Shown here piece after piece: positions 34,008 through 43,469 of a DNA stretch of 64,000 bases. A program made the position numbers and the translations under genes. The notes under the pieces are model-generated. The model was not told the DNA's origin. It searched no databases and saw nothing but the letters and a program-made list of their open reading frames with translations. Every line of letters starts with the position of its first letter. The stretch's first letter is position 1. The stretch spans positions 1 to 64,000 of the forward strand of contig JAHIVT010000039.1 in the NCBI GenBank assembly GCA_018816555.1, in the 5' to 3' direction. Source of the stretch: Pseudomonadota bacterium (GTDB taxonomy: Bacteria > Desulfobacterota > Desulfobulbia > Desulfobulbales > SURF-16).

Positions 34008-36143
34008 TTACAGTTTGAACAGCATATCGCTGTAAACCGGCACTGGCCAGAGATCGCTGGGCATAAGCACCTCAATTGCGTCAATGTCTGCCCGCAGGTC
34101 GTTTAAACAGGGCCGCACTTTGTCACGGAAGGCGACGGCCTGTTTGTCCACCTTGTCAATGGCTTGAGACTTAATTGTCTCTTCTTCGAGTTTTTTAAGT
34201 TTTTTGTTTGCCGAGGTAAGCAGACTACCGATGGATTCCAGCAGTTCCTTCTGCACTGTGGCTGACTTGCCCGCCACGGCCATGGAATTGCCGAGCTCTG
34301 TCATGTAGCGGATCGCAGCGGGGAAATAAAGTCTGCGCACCATCTGCATGGCGGTCTGCGCCTCGATATTGATATGCTTGGAGAACTGTTCGGTGTAGAT
34401 GTCGTAGCGGGAGTGCAGCTCTTCCTTGCTGAGGACATTGTATTTGGCAAACAACTTGAAGGCCTTTGGAGTGACCAGGGATTTCAGGGCGTCAACAGTG
34501 GTCTTGATGTTTGGCAGACCCCGCTTCTCGGCCTCTTTTTCCCATTCCTGGCTGTAGTTGTTGCCGTTGAAGATGATTTTCTCATGATTTTTTACGGTGT
34601 CTTTGATGATGTTGAGGATCTCGGCGTTGACGTCCTTGGCCTTCTCCAGTCGGGTGGCAATTTCGTCAAGGGCCTCGGTAGCGATGGTGTTCAGCGCCAC
34701 GTTGTGGCCGGAAATCGACTGGGATGAGCCGACCATGCGGAATTCGAATTTGTTGCCGGTAAAGGCAAAGGGTGAGGTGCGGTTCCGGTCGGTGTTGTCC
34801 TTGGGCAGCTCGGGGAGGGAGTCAACGCCGATTTTCAGCATCCTGCATCCTGCTGCAGAGCAGATCTTCTCTCCCTTGGCCAGGCCGGAGAGAATGTTGG
34901 TCAGTTCTTCGCCGAGAAACACCGATATAATGGCCGGCGGTGCCTCGTTGGCGCCCAGGCGATGATCATTGCCGGAACTGCCGCAGGTGGCGCGCATGAT
35001 GTCGGCATGGGTGTTCACAGCTTTCAGCAGGGCGCAGAGGAAAACCAGGAACTGGGCATTGTCCTCGGGGGTGTTGCCGGGTTCAAGCAGGTTGATGCCG
35101 TCATCGGTGCTCAATGACCAGTTGTTGTGTTTGCCGGAACCGTTGACTCCGGCATAGGGCTTTTCATGCAGCAGGCAGACCATGCCGTGGCGCAGGGCAA
35201 CCTTCTGCATGGTTTCCATGACCAACTGGTTGTGGTCGGCGGCGATGTTGGTGGTGGCGAATACCGGCGCCATTTCGTACTGGGCCGGGGCAACCTCGTT
35301 ATGCTTGGTCTTGGAGGTGATGCCCATCTTCCACAGTTCAATGTCGAGATCCTTCATGAAGGCGGATACACGATCCTTGATGGCGCCGAAATACTGGTCT
35401 TCAAGTTCCTGTCCCTTGGGGGCGGGTGCGCCGAAAAGTGTTCTGCCGCAGGTAATGAGATCAAGGCGTTTCAGAAAGTACTCCTTTTCCACGAGGAAAT
35501 ACTCCTGCTCGGCGCCGACGGTAGAGGTGACTCGCTTGGAGGTGGTGTTGCCGAGCGCCTGCAGAACACGCAGGGCCTGGGTGGATACTGCGGCCATGGA
35601 GCGGAGCAGTGGTGTTTTTTTATCCAGGGCTTCGCCTTTATAGGAGCAGAAGGCGGTGGGAATGCACAGGGTGACGTTGCCGGCGGCGTCTTCTTTCAGG
35701 AAGGCCGGCGAGGTGCAGTCCCAGGCGGTATAACCTCTTGCCTCAAAGGTGGCGCGCAGTCCTCCGCTGGGGAAGGATGAAGCATCCGGCTCACCCTGAA
35801 TGAGCTGTTTGCCGGAAAACTCCATGATGACGCTGCCATCCTCGGTCGGCGCAATAAAGGAATCATGTTTTTCCGCGGTTGAGCCGGTGAGAGGGTGAAA
35901 CCAGTGCGTATAGTGGGTGGCGCCTTTCTCGATGGCCCAGTCTTTCATGGCATTGGCGACAACGGCCGCTGTCTCCGGTTTCAGGGAGGCGCCCATTTCG
36001 ATGGTTTTTTTCAGTGCTTTGTAGGTCTCCTTGGGCAGCCTCTCTTTCATGATTTTTTCGCTGAAAACATTGGAGGCGAAAAGCTCCGGCACATTGATGT
36101 TGATAAGATCAGGGCAGCTTCCGTAGTTACATTCGGTACACAT
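34008..36143 (-). CDS. glnN: Glutamine synthetase type III
   Basis: A 711-aa GSIII enzyme (ATP + glutamate + ammonia to glutamine). It carries the GSIII-specific signature [18 protein letters not shown], the active-site segments [23 protein letters not shown] and [10 protein letters not shown], and a long C-terminal region absent from GSI. The adenylylation-loop tyrosine of GSI is not expected in this family. The start is ATG 36143 after AAGGAGA; the frame upstream to 36188 lacks a site. It lies 3' of glnD in the amtB-glnK-glnD-glnN block, with its own 318-base upstream region. Confidence 0.96.
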   Translation of the reverse strand: MCTECNYGSCPDLININVPELFASNVFSEKIMKERLPKETYKALKKTIEMGASLKPETAAVVANAMKDWAIEKGATHYTHWFHPLTGSTAEKHDSFIAPTEDGSVIMEFSGKQLIQGEPDASSFPSGGLRATFEARGYTAWDCTSPAFLKEDAAGNVTLCIPTAFCSYKGEALDKKTPLLRSMAAVSTQALRVLQALGNTTSKRVTSTVGAEQEYFLVEKEYFLKRLDLITCGRTLFGAPAPKGQELEDQYFGAIKDRVSAFMKDLDIELWKMGITSKTKHNEVAPAQYEMAPVFATTNIAADHNQLVMETMQKVALRHGMVCLLHEKPYAGVNGSGKHNNWSLSTDDGINLLEPGNTPEDNAQFLVFLCALLKAVNTHADIMRATCGSSGNDHRLGANEAPPAIISVFLGEELTNILSGLAKGEKICSAAGCRMLKIGVDSLPELPKDNTDRNRTSPFAFTGNKFEFRMVGSSQSISGHNVALNTIATEALDEIATRLEKAKDVNAEILNIIKDTVKNHEKIIFNGNNYSQEWEKEAEKRGLPNIKTTVDALKSLVTPKAFKLFAKYNVLSKEELHSRYDIYTEQFSKHINIEAQTAMQMVRRLYFPAAIRYMTELGNSMAVAGKSATVQKELLESIGSLLTSANKKLKKLEEETIKSQAIDKVDKQAVAFRDKVRPCLNDLRADIDAIEVLMPSDLWPVPVYSDMLFKL

Positions 36144-36309
36144 TGTTGTTTTCTCCTTGCATAATGATTGCTGAATAAAGATCCCCACTGCAGGGAATAT
36201 TCATGTTCTCAGGATGGTTTCGCGGCAAGTTCTCCCATGCCTTTGCCTGGGTTCTTGCTCGAATAATCGCAGTATGTCCATATGTCTCATTCAAATTCTG
36301 TTACGGTTT

Positions 36310-36425
36310 GTACAAAAGTGTAACCATAAGCTCTCTGTTGAACTCCAAGTTACATTACTGAGCAGGTCTTAATTTTCCATATTCCGCGGCGGGTGGCAAG
36401 TTTTTTATTTGTTACAAAAATGTAA
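36310..36425. promoter_or_regulatory. Two TTACA-N4-TGTAA-type palindromes upstream of glnN
   Basis: TTACA-AAAA-TGTAA is perfect at 36412-36425. A one-mismatch copy, GTACA-AAAG-TGTAA, is at 36310-36323, and a half-site lies near 36350. They lie 167-282 bases upstream of the glnN start in the only intergenic DNA between glnD and glnN. The same motif stands twice upstream of amtB (40824-40867). I find no convincing sigma-54 promoter before glnN. Confidence 0.55.
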
Positions 36426-36461
36426 TAAATAAAACGAAAATGTATTCATTTAGGTAACCCA

Positions 36462-38987
36462 TCAGGCGGCGGCATGAAGCAGGCCGTTTTTTATCTCATT
36501 CTTAAAGGACGGCTCCTCGATTTTAAGCCCTTGGTGATCCAGTACATAAAACACATCCACGACCTGGTCCGCCTTGGTGCCGATTTTGGCACGGAAGGTG
36601 TTGATGCCGAAATCAGACAGGGTGCGGGTAATGTCGTACAGCAGGCCCGGCCTGTTTACGGCATAGACTTCAATAACCGTGAAATTATCAGAGGCCACCG
36701 GATCAATGACGACCTTGGCCGGCGGGCGCTGGCCCAATTGGGTGGGAGTAGCGCCCAGGGCGGTCAGTTTCTGGTGGAGGCGATGGGTGAGCCCGATTCT
36801 GAAATGGATTGCCTTGCCAAGGTCATCCTCCAGGGTCTGCCAGTTCTGGTCCTCGAATTGATTGTCCAGCATCGATGTAACATGAAGGATATCAACAATC
36901 GTGCCATCAAGCCAGGTGTAGATCTGCGCGGCCAGAACTTTCAGATTGTGCAGGGCCATCACCCCGCAGATTTTGCTTAAGATTCCAGGTCTGTCCTGGG
37001 CCATTATCAGAATCGACCAGTGACCTTTTTCCTGGCTCGGTTTGACGATGACCTCATGCTTCTTCAATTCTTCATGCAGGCGTATATGCCGGACAACTTC
37101 GTCAGGAGAGTTGCCGAGCAGATAATCGTCCGGCAGGATTTTCAAGGGAACGGCAGGGCTTTCGCCGAGCAGGGCGGCCACCTGTCCTCTCATCCAGGTA
37201 ATCTCCTCGCGGGGATCAGGCAGGGTGAGGTCGTCACGACTTAAGGTGTTGGCTACCTTCAGGTAAAGTTCGAGAAGAAGGGCCGCCTTCCAGTCCGACC
37301 AGGCGGAGGGGCCTGTGGCTTTTGCATCGGCGATGGTCAGCAGGTAAAGCATGGTCAGCCGGTCCGGGTCGTTGAGCTGTTTGGCACAACGGAGAATGAG
37401 TGCCTCATCTTCCAGGTCCCGGCGTTGGGCAATTTCCGCTAAAAAAAGATGTTCACGAACGAGGAAGGTGAGACAGTTGATGTCGGCCTCGGGCATTCCC
37501 AGCCGTTTACCGATATCACCAGCCAGTTCAGCCCCGTATTCCGCATGGTTTTTCCCGAAACCCTTGCCGATATCATGCAGCAGGGCCGCAAGAAAAAGGA
37601 TATACGGGGAAGGGACAGTGATAAAAAGCGAATGCTCAAGCGAGCGGAGCAGATTGATTTCCTCAACCGTTTGCAGCAGATGCCGGTCGACAGTGAAAAC
37701 ATGATAGATGTCATGCTGGGCCAGGGATTTCAGGTGAAGAAATTCAGGGATATAGGTGTAAAGCAGGCCGCTTTCCAGCATGTCGGTGAGGGCCGGAAGT
37801 GGATTTGGCCCCTGGATGGTTTCCAGAAAGGCCTTGTTCATCCTTTTGGAATTCCGTGTTTTTGCTTCAATAAGATGCAGATTCCCGCTGACGAGTTTTT
37901 TAGTGCGGTGGTGCAGGGGGGCGCCGGTCTGGGCAACATGGGTGAAGGCCCGCATGAGTAAATAGGGGCGCTTGGCCGCCAGGGCGATGTCCGTCAGGTG
38001 GATGCGTCGCTGGCGAAGGGTAATGCCCTTTTCCAGTTCCTTGTCCTGAGGTTGCTTTCCGGTTTGCACAAGCCCCAGCACCTCGGTGGCATGCTCGAAG
38101 AAGAGGTCTGAGGTCAGGGCGATGGTCTGCAGGTGGGCATGAATGTCGCGCATGAAGCGCTCGACTCCGAGCATGCCCTGTTGGTTCTTATAGCCGAAGG
38201 CCTTGGTCATTTCCTCCTGGTGCTCGAAAAAGAGCTGGTCGTTTTTGCGGCCGCTGATGTAATGGAGACGGTTTCTTATTTTGATCAGGGTGTCACAGGC
38301 CTTTTCAAACGACTGCAGCTCTTCTGTTGATATCAAACCGGCCCTCTCCAGATCTTGAGGTTGTTTGAGGTTGAATAGAACCTGGGCGGACCAGAGCATG
38401 GCCTGGATGTCGCGGAAACCGCCTCGGCTCTCCTTGATATGGGGCTCAAGCAGATAGGTATGGTTGCCGAAGCGCTCATGCCGTTTCTGCCGATGGAAAA
38501 GCATGTCCTGTAAAAAGGTTGTGCGCTGGCCCTTCACAAATGTCTTTTGAAAATCCGCATGCAGGGCGGTGAGAAGATCACTGGAGCCGGCAATGAGCCT
38601 TGAGTCAAGCAGGGAGACCAGCAGAAAAAAATCTTTGCCGGCCTCTTCGATGCAGGTGGCCGGCGTTCTCACCCCGTGCCCCACTTCAAGTCCGGCATCC
38701 CACAGTGGATAAAATATGGCTTCAGCTACATCGTTAAGCTGCTTTTCCGCCTCAGGGCGATAAAGCAGCATGAGATCGATATCCGAGTAAGGGAAAAGTT
38801 CTTTTCTGCCGTATCCTCCCAAGGCAACCAGGCACATGTTTTCCTGGTCTGCGCCGCTCTCCCTGAAATATTCTGCCAGGGCAGCATCCATGAGGCTGGT
38901 GTGTTTTTCCAGCAGGGCATGCCCGCTCAAGCCCTGGCGCCACAATGTCTCCAGGGCGTCACGTCTGGCGCGCAGTTCCGTCACCAT
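36462..38987 (-). CDS. glnD: [Protein-PII] uridylyltransferase/uridylyl-removing enzyme
   Basis: An 841-aa bifunctional nitrogen sensor. It has a nucleotidyltransferase domain with GGYGRKELFPYSDIDLMLLY (about residues 57-76), a PII-uridylyltransferase middle region, an HD domain (ALLHDIGKGFGKNHAEYG near 465) for deuridylylation, and two C-terminal ACT domains for glutamine sensing (WSILIMAQDRPGILSKICGVM near 660 and EVYAVNRPGLLYDITRTLSDFG near 765). Slightly shorter than the 890-aa E. coli protein. Its ATG follows the glnK stop directly. Confidence 0.95.
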   Translation of the reverse strand: MVTELRARRDALETLWRQGLSGHALLEKHTSLMDAALAEYFRESGADQENMCLVALGGYGRKELFPYSDIDLMLLYRPEAEKQLNDVAEAIFYPLWDAGLEVGHGVRTPATCIEEAGKDFFLLVSLLDSRLIAGSSDLLTALHADFQKTFVKGQRTTFLQDMLFHRQKRHERFGNHTYLLEPHIKESRGGFRDIQAMLWSAQVLFNLKQPQDLERAGLISTEELQSFEKACDTLIKIRNRLHYISGRKNDQLFFEHQEEMTKAFGYKNQQGMLGVERFMRDIHAHLQTIALTSDLFFEHATEVLGLVQTGKQPQDKELEKGITLRQRRIHLTDIALAAKRPYLLMRAFTHVAQTGAPLHHRTKKLVSGNLHLIEAKTRNSKRMNKAFLETIQGPNPLPALTDMLESGLLYTYIPEFLHLKSLAQHDIYHVFTVDRHLLQTVEEINLLRSLEHSLFITVPSPYILFLAALLHDIGKGFGKNHAEYGAELAGDIGKRLGMPEADINCLTFLVREHLFLAEIAQRRDLEDEALILRCAKQLNDPDRLTMLYLLTIADAKATGPSAWSDWKAALLLELYLKVANTLSRDDLTLPDPREEITWMRGQVAALLGESPAVPLKILPDDYLLGNSPDEVVRHIRLHEELKKHEVIVKPSQEKGHWSILIMAQDRPGILSKICGVMALHNLKVLAAQIYTWLDGTIVDILHVTSMLDNQFEDQNWQTLEDDLGKAIHFRIGLTHRLHQKLTALGATPTQLGQRPPAKVVIDPVASDNFTVIEVYAVNRPGLLYDITRTLSDFGINTFRAKIGTKADQVVDVFYVLDHQGLKIEEPSFKNEIKNGLLHAAA

Positions 38988-39428
<441 letters not shown>

Positions 39429-39441
39429 TCAATACATTGCA

Positions 39442-40668
39442 TTACATGTTGTACGCTGTTTCGGTGTGCACGCTCTGGTCGAGGCCCAGCAACTCGTTTT
39501 CACGGCTCACCCTGAGTCCGCCACAGGTGATGTCGATGATTTTCAACAGGATAAAGCTGACCGTAAATGCGTAGGCGCCGACAACCGCCACACCGAAGAG
39601 CTGGGTGGTTAGAAATGCCGCATTGCCGGCAAAAAGACCGTCGGCGCCACCTGGATTGACGGACTTGGTAGCAAAAAGGCCGAGGCAGATCGTGCCGATA
39701 ATACCGCCCAGACCGTGGATGCCCACCACGTCCAGGCTGTCGTCAAAGCCGATTTTGTTTTTCAGGTTGACTGCCAGATAGCAGGAAAGGCCTGCTATGA
39801 TGCCGATGATGATGGCGGAATTGGGGGTGATGAAGCCGGCGCCGGGAGTAACGGTGGCGAGACCGGCAATTGCCCCTGATGCGGCTCCGAGAGTTGTCGG
39901 TTTTTTTCGATGAACCCATTCAACCAGCAGCCACATCCCCATGCCGGCCATGCCGGCAAGATGGGTGGAGATAAAAGCGGTTGCGGCAATGCCGTTGGCC
40001 GCCAGAGCGCTGCCGCCGTTAAAGCCGAACCAGCCGAACCACAGCAGTCCGGTGCCGAGCAGGGTCAGGGGCAGGCTGTGGGGCATGAAGCTTTCCCGGC
40101 CAAGGCCTTTGCGGGGGCCGAGAACAATGACCGACGCCAGGGCGGCCATGCCGGAGGTGAGATGCACGACAAGGCCGCCGGCAAAATCAAGCACGCCCCT
40201 GGCGGCGAGCCAGCCGCCATTGCCCCAGATCCAGTGGCAGACCGGGTTGTACACCAGGATGGTCCAGGCCAGGCCGAAGATGAGAAAAGGGCCGAAGCGC
40301 ATGCGTTCGGCAAAGGCGCCGGTGATCAGTGCCGGGGTGATAATGGCAAACATGCACTGATAGATCATGAAGACGTTCTGGGGGATGGTGGTGGCGTAAA
40401 TCTCGCTTGGGGCGCTGGTCACCCCGTGCAAGGAGAAAAAAGACAGGTCGCCGATAAATCCGCCGATATCAGGGCCAAAGGACATGCTGTAGCCGATATA
40501 AACCCATTCGATGCTGATGACCGAAATCATGATAAAAGATTGCAGGATGGTGGCAAGGACGTTTTTGCCCCGCACCATGCCGGCATAGAAAATAGCCAGT
40601 CCCGGTGTCATCAGCAGGACAAGTGCCGCGGAAACAAGGATAAAAGCGGTATCGGCTCCGGAGATCAT
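39442..40668 (-). CDS. amtB: Ammonium transporter AmtB
   Basis: A 408-aa, 11-helix ammonium channel without a cleaved signal peptide. It shows GAFAERMRFGPFLIF, the first pore histidine in VVHLTSGMAALASV, the phenylalanine-containing GLLWFGWFGFNGGSAL and the second histidine in DVVGIHGLGGIIGT. The C-terminal cytoplasmic tail keeps the PII-interaction region (SRENELLGLDQSVH). It is the first gene of the nitrogen operon, driven by the sigma-54 site at 40736-40751. Confidence 0.96.
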   Translation of the reverse strand: MISGADTAFILVSAALVLLMTPGLAIFYAGMVRGKNVLATILQSFIMISVISIEWVYIGYSMSFGPDIGGFIGDLSFFSLHGVTSAPSEIYATTIPQNVFMIYQCMFAIITPALITGAFAERMRFGPFLIFGLAWTILVYNPVCHWIWGNGGWLAARGVLDFAGGLVVHLTSGMAALASVIVLGPRKGLGRESFMPHSLPLTLLGTGLLWFGWFGFNGGSALAANGIAATAFISTHLAGMAGMGMWLLVEWVHRKKPTTLGAASGAIAGLATVTPGAGFITPNSAIIIGIIAGLSCYLAVNLKNKIGFDDSLDVVGIHGLGGIIGTICLGLFATKSVNPGGADGLFAGNAAFLTTQLFGVAVVGAYAFTVSFILLKIIDITCGGLRVSRENELLGLDQSVHTETAYNM

Positions 40669-40735
40669 TTGTTGTGGTTCCTCCCTGTGGAAATCTCATT
40701 GTATGCTAAGATGATTAAAGGCCTTTACGCACGTA

Positions 40736-40751
40736 AGCAAACAATGTGCCA
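40736..40751 (-). promoter_or_regulatory. Sigma-54 (RpoN) promoter of amtB-glnK
   Basis: On the minus strand the sequence TGGCAC-ATTGT-TTGCT matches the sigma-54 consensus TGGCAC-N5-TTGCW at every position. It lies 68 bases upstream of the amtB start. It implies control by an NtrC-like enhancer-binding protein, which is not encoded in the window. Confidence 0.9.
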
Positions 40752-40823
40752 GATATCTTTGCTGCTATCTTGTTGATTTTATGTCAGAAAAAAAGTCTGC
40801 ACAGCAAAGGTGTCGTGATTTTA

Positions 40824-40867
40824 TTACATAATTGTAATAAAGATGATGGGCGTTTACAAAATTGTAT
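40824..40867. promoter_or_regulatory. Candidate enhancer sites upstream of the amtB sigma-54 promoter
   Basis: TTACA-TAAT-TGTAA (40824-40837, perfect) and TTACA-AAAT-TGTAT (40854-40867, one mismatch) are spaced 30 bp start to start, three helical turns. They lie about 75-130 bp upstream of the sigma-54 promoter, the normal position for activator sites. They differ from the enterobacterial NtrC consensus (TGCACY-N5-GGTGCA). Confidence 0.6.
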
Positions 40868-40884
40868 TATTGTCCGGCGGGATT

Positions 40885-41802
40885 TTAATTAAGAATCTGA
40901 TAGCGATCAAACATGATGGAGGCAATGGGATTATGGGGCCATTCCTTTTGCAGCCAGGATTCAAGGTTGCGGATCATTTCACCTCTGGCAAGGGAATAGC
41001 GGCGTAATTCTTCAGGAGGGCGGTTTACAAAAAACTGAAATATGGTATCCCGGACAAAAGCACGTTTTTCTTCGGGAATATTGGTGGACGGGTCAAGAAG
41101 AAGGATCAGATTTAAATCAATTCTGACCAGGACTCCCTCTGTGCTGTCTTTTGGCTGGACAGCAATAAAAAAAGCCCGCATGGGCCATTTCTTTCTGATT
41201 TGAGCAGGTACTGGAGTTGTTACCTCAGGTTGCTGGAGAGTCTGCGGAGGCGAAGAGGAAGCAAGTCCCGGCTGATTTTTCTGGTCTGCAGGTACCTTTG
41301 TTTCAACGGGTGGCGCCAGAGCAGCAGGTTGTTTCTCGGCAAGTTGCTGGTTGGTGGAGCGGAAAAAAAGAACTGCGCAGAGAAAGATAATGGAGACAAC
41401 AGCAAGGCTTGGGAAAAGGATTTTCTGGTAAAATGGCCGGGATTGAAACCATCCGGTATATCTGGCCAGGAAGGCCAGGAGAGCGGCTGGCAGAAAAGAG
41501 GGCAGGCTGAAGGCTTTTTTGCTGTGCTCTTCGCCTTCGCCTGTTTCCGCTGCCGCGGCTGCCGGGGAGAGGGGGGCGGCATGTTTCGGTTGTGAATCCT
41601 CGCCTTCCAGCAGAGAGGCCAGGTCAAGCTCGTCACCGTCGGTTCCCGCCTCTTTTTCAAAGAAAACCTCGGCCTCGTCTTCAGGCGTGAGCATAAAATC
41701 CTCTGCCTGAAAAGCAGATTCCCAGTCACCTCCTAGGTCATCGTCCAGACCTTCCGGCAGATCAAAGTCAAATAAATCTTTTGAATCAGAGTCGTTTGCC
41801 AT
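40885..41802 (-). CDS. FliL-like single-pass membrane protein at the end of the flagellar cluster
   Basis: A 305-aa protein. It has an acidic, probably disordered N-terminal cytoplasmic part (residues 1-90, many Asp/Glu), one transmembrane helix (about 128-148), a Pro-rich periplasmic linker and a C-terminal domain resembling FliL (VRIDLNLILLLD...KRAFVRDTIFQFFVNRPPEEL...IMFDRYQIL). A canonical FliL is encoded at 52716-53216, so this would be a divergent paralogue with a long added N terminus. It follows cheY in the same direction. The FliL assignment is by pattern only. Confidence 0.55.
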   Translation of the reverse strand: MANDSDSKDLFDFDLPEGLDDDLGGDWESAFQAEDFMLTPEDEAEVFFEKEAGTDGDELDLASLLEGEDSQPKHAAPLSPAAAAAETGEGEEHSKKAFSLPSFLPAALLAFLARYTGWFQSRPFYQKILFPSLAVVSIIFLCAVLFFRSTNQQLAEKQPAALAPPVETKVPADQKNQPGLASSSPPQTLQQPEVTTPVPAQIRKKWPMRAFFIAVQPKDSTEGVLVRIDLNLILLLDPSTNIPEEKRAFVRDTIFQFFVNRPPEELRRYSLARGEMIRNLESWLQKEWPHNPIASIMFDRYQILN

Positions 41803-41891
41803 TTATTGTTCATGTAAAAAAAACAGGGTGGCGCATCAGGTGCCTGATCGAGATTTCGTCGGCTGGCAGGGGATCATTGCTGCGCCAGAGA

Positions 41892-42272
41892 TTACTTGCC
41901 TAAAACCTTATCAATTTTTTCGCCAAGTGTTTCGGCGGTGAAGGGTTTGACGATATACTGGCTTACCTTGGCCTTAACGGCAAGAATGATGTTGTCCTGC
42001 TGTGCCTCGGCCGTAACCATGATAAAGGGAATGTTGGCCAGCTTGGCATCACCCCGAACATGCTTGAGCAGGTCGAGACCTGTCATCTTGGGCATGTTCC
42101 AGTCTGAAATAATCATGTCTACCTTTTCGCTCTTGAGCAGATCAACCGCGGTTGTGCCGTCATCAGCCTCGACAATATTTTTATAGCCGAGCTGCACCAG
42201 GATGTTTTTGACAATTCTCCTCATGGTGGCAAAATCATCAACAACAAGAACTTTTATATTGGTATCTGCCAT
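41892..42272 (-). CDS. cheY: Chemotaxis response regulator CheY
   Basis: A 126-aa stand-alone receiver domain. It shows the acidic pair in VLVVDDFATMRRIVKNIL (Asp 11-12), the phospho-acceptor Asp in MIISDWNMPKMTGLDLL (about 56), Thr in FIMVTAEA and Lys in YIVKPF. The residues after the acidic pair (FATMRRIVKN) are those of chemotaxis CheY. It binds the FliM N terminus to switch rotation. The start is ATG 42272 after a GAGGGGG site; a longer frame to 42377 runs through a palindromic repeat and is rejected. Confidence 0.93.
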   Translation of the reverse strand: MADTNIKVLVVDDFATMRRIVKNILVQLGYKNIVEADDGTTAVDLLKSEKVDMIISDWNMPKMTGLDLLKHVRGDAKLANIPFIMVTAEAQQDNIILAVKAKVSQYIVKPFTAETLGEKIDKVLGK

Positions 42273-42308
42273 ATCATCCCCCTCTGATGAAAAAACGGCT
42301 TTGGGAAA

Positions 42309-42457
42309 CCTTGAAAAATTGCCCTCTGGCCCGATTACTGCGTCGCGGCAAAAAGAAAAATGCTCACATATACCCAATATGCGGAGTTTATACTCCTTGG
42401 GGTGCTTTTTATTTTTACCGCTCCTTGTCCTCGAACCAGATTCCTAATTTTTCAAGG
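42309..42457. repeat. 149-bp palindromic (MITE-like) element between fliA and cheY
   Basis: Perfect 12-bp terminal inverted repeats, CCTTGAAAAATT (42309-42320) and AATTTTTCAAGG (42446-42457), enclose a second imperfect inverted pair, GCGGCAAAAAGAAAAA against TTTTTATTTTTACCGC. The whole element can fold into one long hairpin. It sits 36 bases upstream of cheY. No coding potential. The rest of the 336-base gap, 42458-42608, is AT-rich with nothing else evident. Confidence 0.6.
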
Positions 42458-42608
42458 CACCCGTTACTGCATTGATCTTAATAATGGCCAGAAAAATTTC
42501 GTAAGCAAATAAATTCCACTTGATATCGCAGAACAAAATGGATTTTTCGTGAAAAATAATTACAAACAAAAAATATTATATGATTTTATAGGTTACGTAA
42601 AGTTTGAA

Positions 42609-43430
42609 TCAACTGGCAAGTGCTTTTTTCAGTTTTGTGCGCAGACGCAACATGGCCTTGCTGTGCATTTGCGAGATGCGTGACTCGGTATAACCGAGAA
42701 CATGACCTATTTCCTTCATGGTCAGTTCATTATAATAATAAAGGGATACGGTTAATCGTTCCTTTTCCGGTAATTCCTCAATGGCCTTGGCCACCAGATC
42801 CCTTATCTGGGCGAGATTGATTGCTGAAAAGGGATCGGTTTCAATGCCTGAGAAAGGCTCGAGCAGGGAGTCTGACAAATTGCCGTCGGTGTTTCTCTGG
42901 CGCAGAAGCTCTATGTCCAGAAAGGTTACGGATTTGGTCTCGTCCAGCAGTTTATGGAAATTGCCCAGGGTCATCTTGAGTTGCTGTGCCATCTCTTCAT
43001 CGGTTGCCGGACGGCCAAGTTTTTTTTCCAGCAGCGAGCAGGTCTGTTCCAGATCGGTGATTTTACGGCGGATCGAGCGGGGAACCCAGTCAAGTGAGCG
43101 AAGTTCATCGAGCATTGCCCCTTTGATGCGGAATTCCGCATAGGTTTTGAACTGGACATTTTTGCTCATATCAAATTTGTCAATGGCGTCGATGAGTCCG
43201 ATAATGCCGGAGCTGATCAGGTCATCAATGGACACCTGAGACGGCAGGCGGCTGGCAAGGCGACTGGCGATATATTTGATCAGGGGCGTATAGGTCAGGA
43301 TCAGTTCATTGCGCTTTTCCGGGGATAGTTCGGAGGAAGGGCTGAAGTAAGCCTTGGTATAATCCTTGAATTTTGGTGATTGTTGCTTGTTCATGTCGCT
43401 GGTTGAATTGGTCCCTTGCTGAATGGTCAT
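42609..43430 (-). CDS. fliA: Flagellar sigma factor FliA (sigma-28)
   Basis: A 273-aa group 3 sigma factor. Region 2 shows YTPLIKYIASRLASRLPSQVSIDDLISSGIIGLIDAIDKFD and FKTYAEFRIKGAMLDELRSLDWVPRSIRRK. Region 4 shows LPEKERLTVSLYYYNELTMKEIGHVLGYTESRISQMHSKA. It transcribes late flagellar and chemotaxis genes. The start is ATG 43430; a TTG three codons upstream and an internal ATG at 43394 are alternatives. It is followed by cheY. Confidence 0.94.
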   Translation of the reverse strand: MTIQQGTNSTSDMNKQQSPKFKDYTKAYFSPSSELSPEKRNELILTYTPLIKYIASRLASRLPSQVSIDDLISSGIIGLIDAIDKFDMSKNVQFKTYAEFRIKGAMLDELRSLDWVPRSIRRKITDLEQTCSLLEKKLGRPATDEEMAQQLKMTLGNFHKLLDETKSVTFLDIELLRQRNTDGNLSDSLLEPFSGIETDPFSAINLAQIRDLVAKAIEELPEKERLTVSLYYYNELTMKEIGHVLGYTESRISQMHSKAMLRLRTKLKKALAS

Positions 43431-43469
43431 TTCCGCCAAGACGGCTGAATGCTTTACTCACCTACTATA

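Noticed and set aside
36222-36236. Sigma-54 promoter of glnN
   Set aside because: A GG-N10-GC spacing can be found on the minus strand near 36222-36235, but the flanking bases depart from the consensus too much.
39910-40776. 288-codon plus-strand frame across amtB
   Set aside because: Rich in Gly, His, Gln and Asp with no family pattern; it opposes amtB and its sigma-54 promoter.
42273-42377. N-terminal extension of CheY to 42377
   Set aside because: The extension translates the palindromic repeat, and a strong ribosome site supports the start at 42272.
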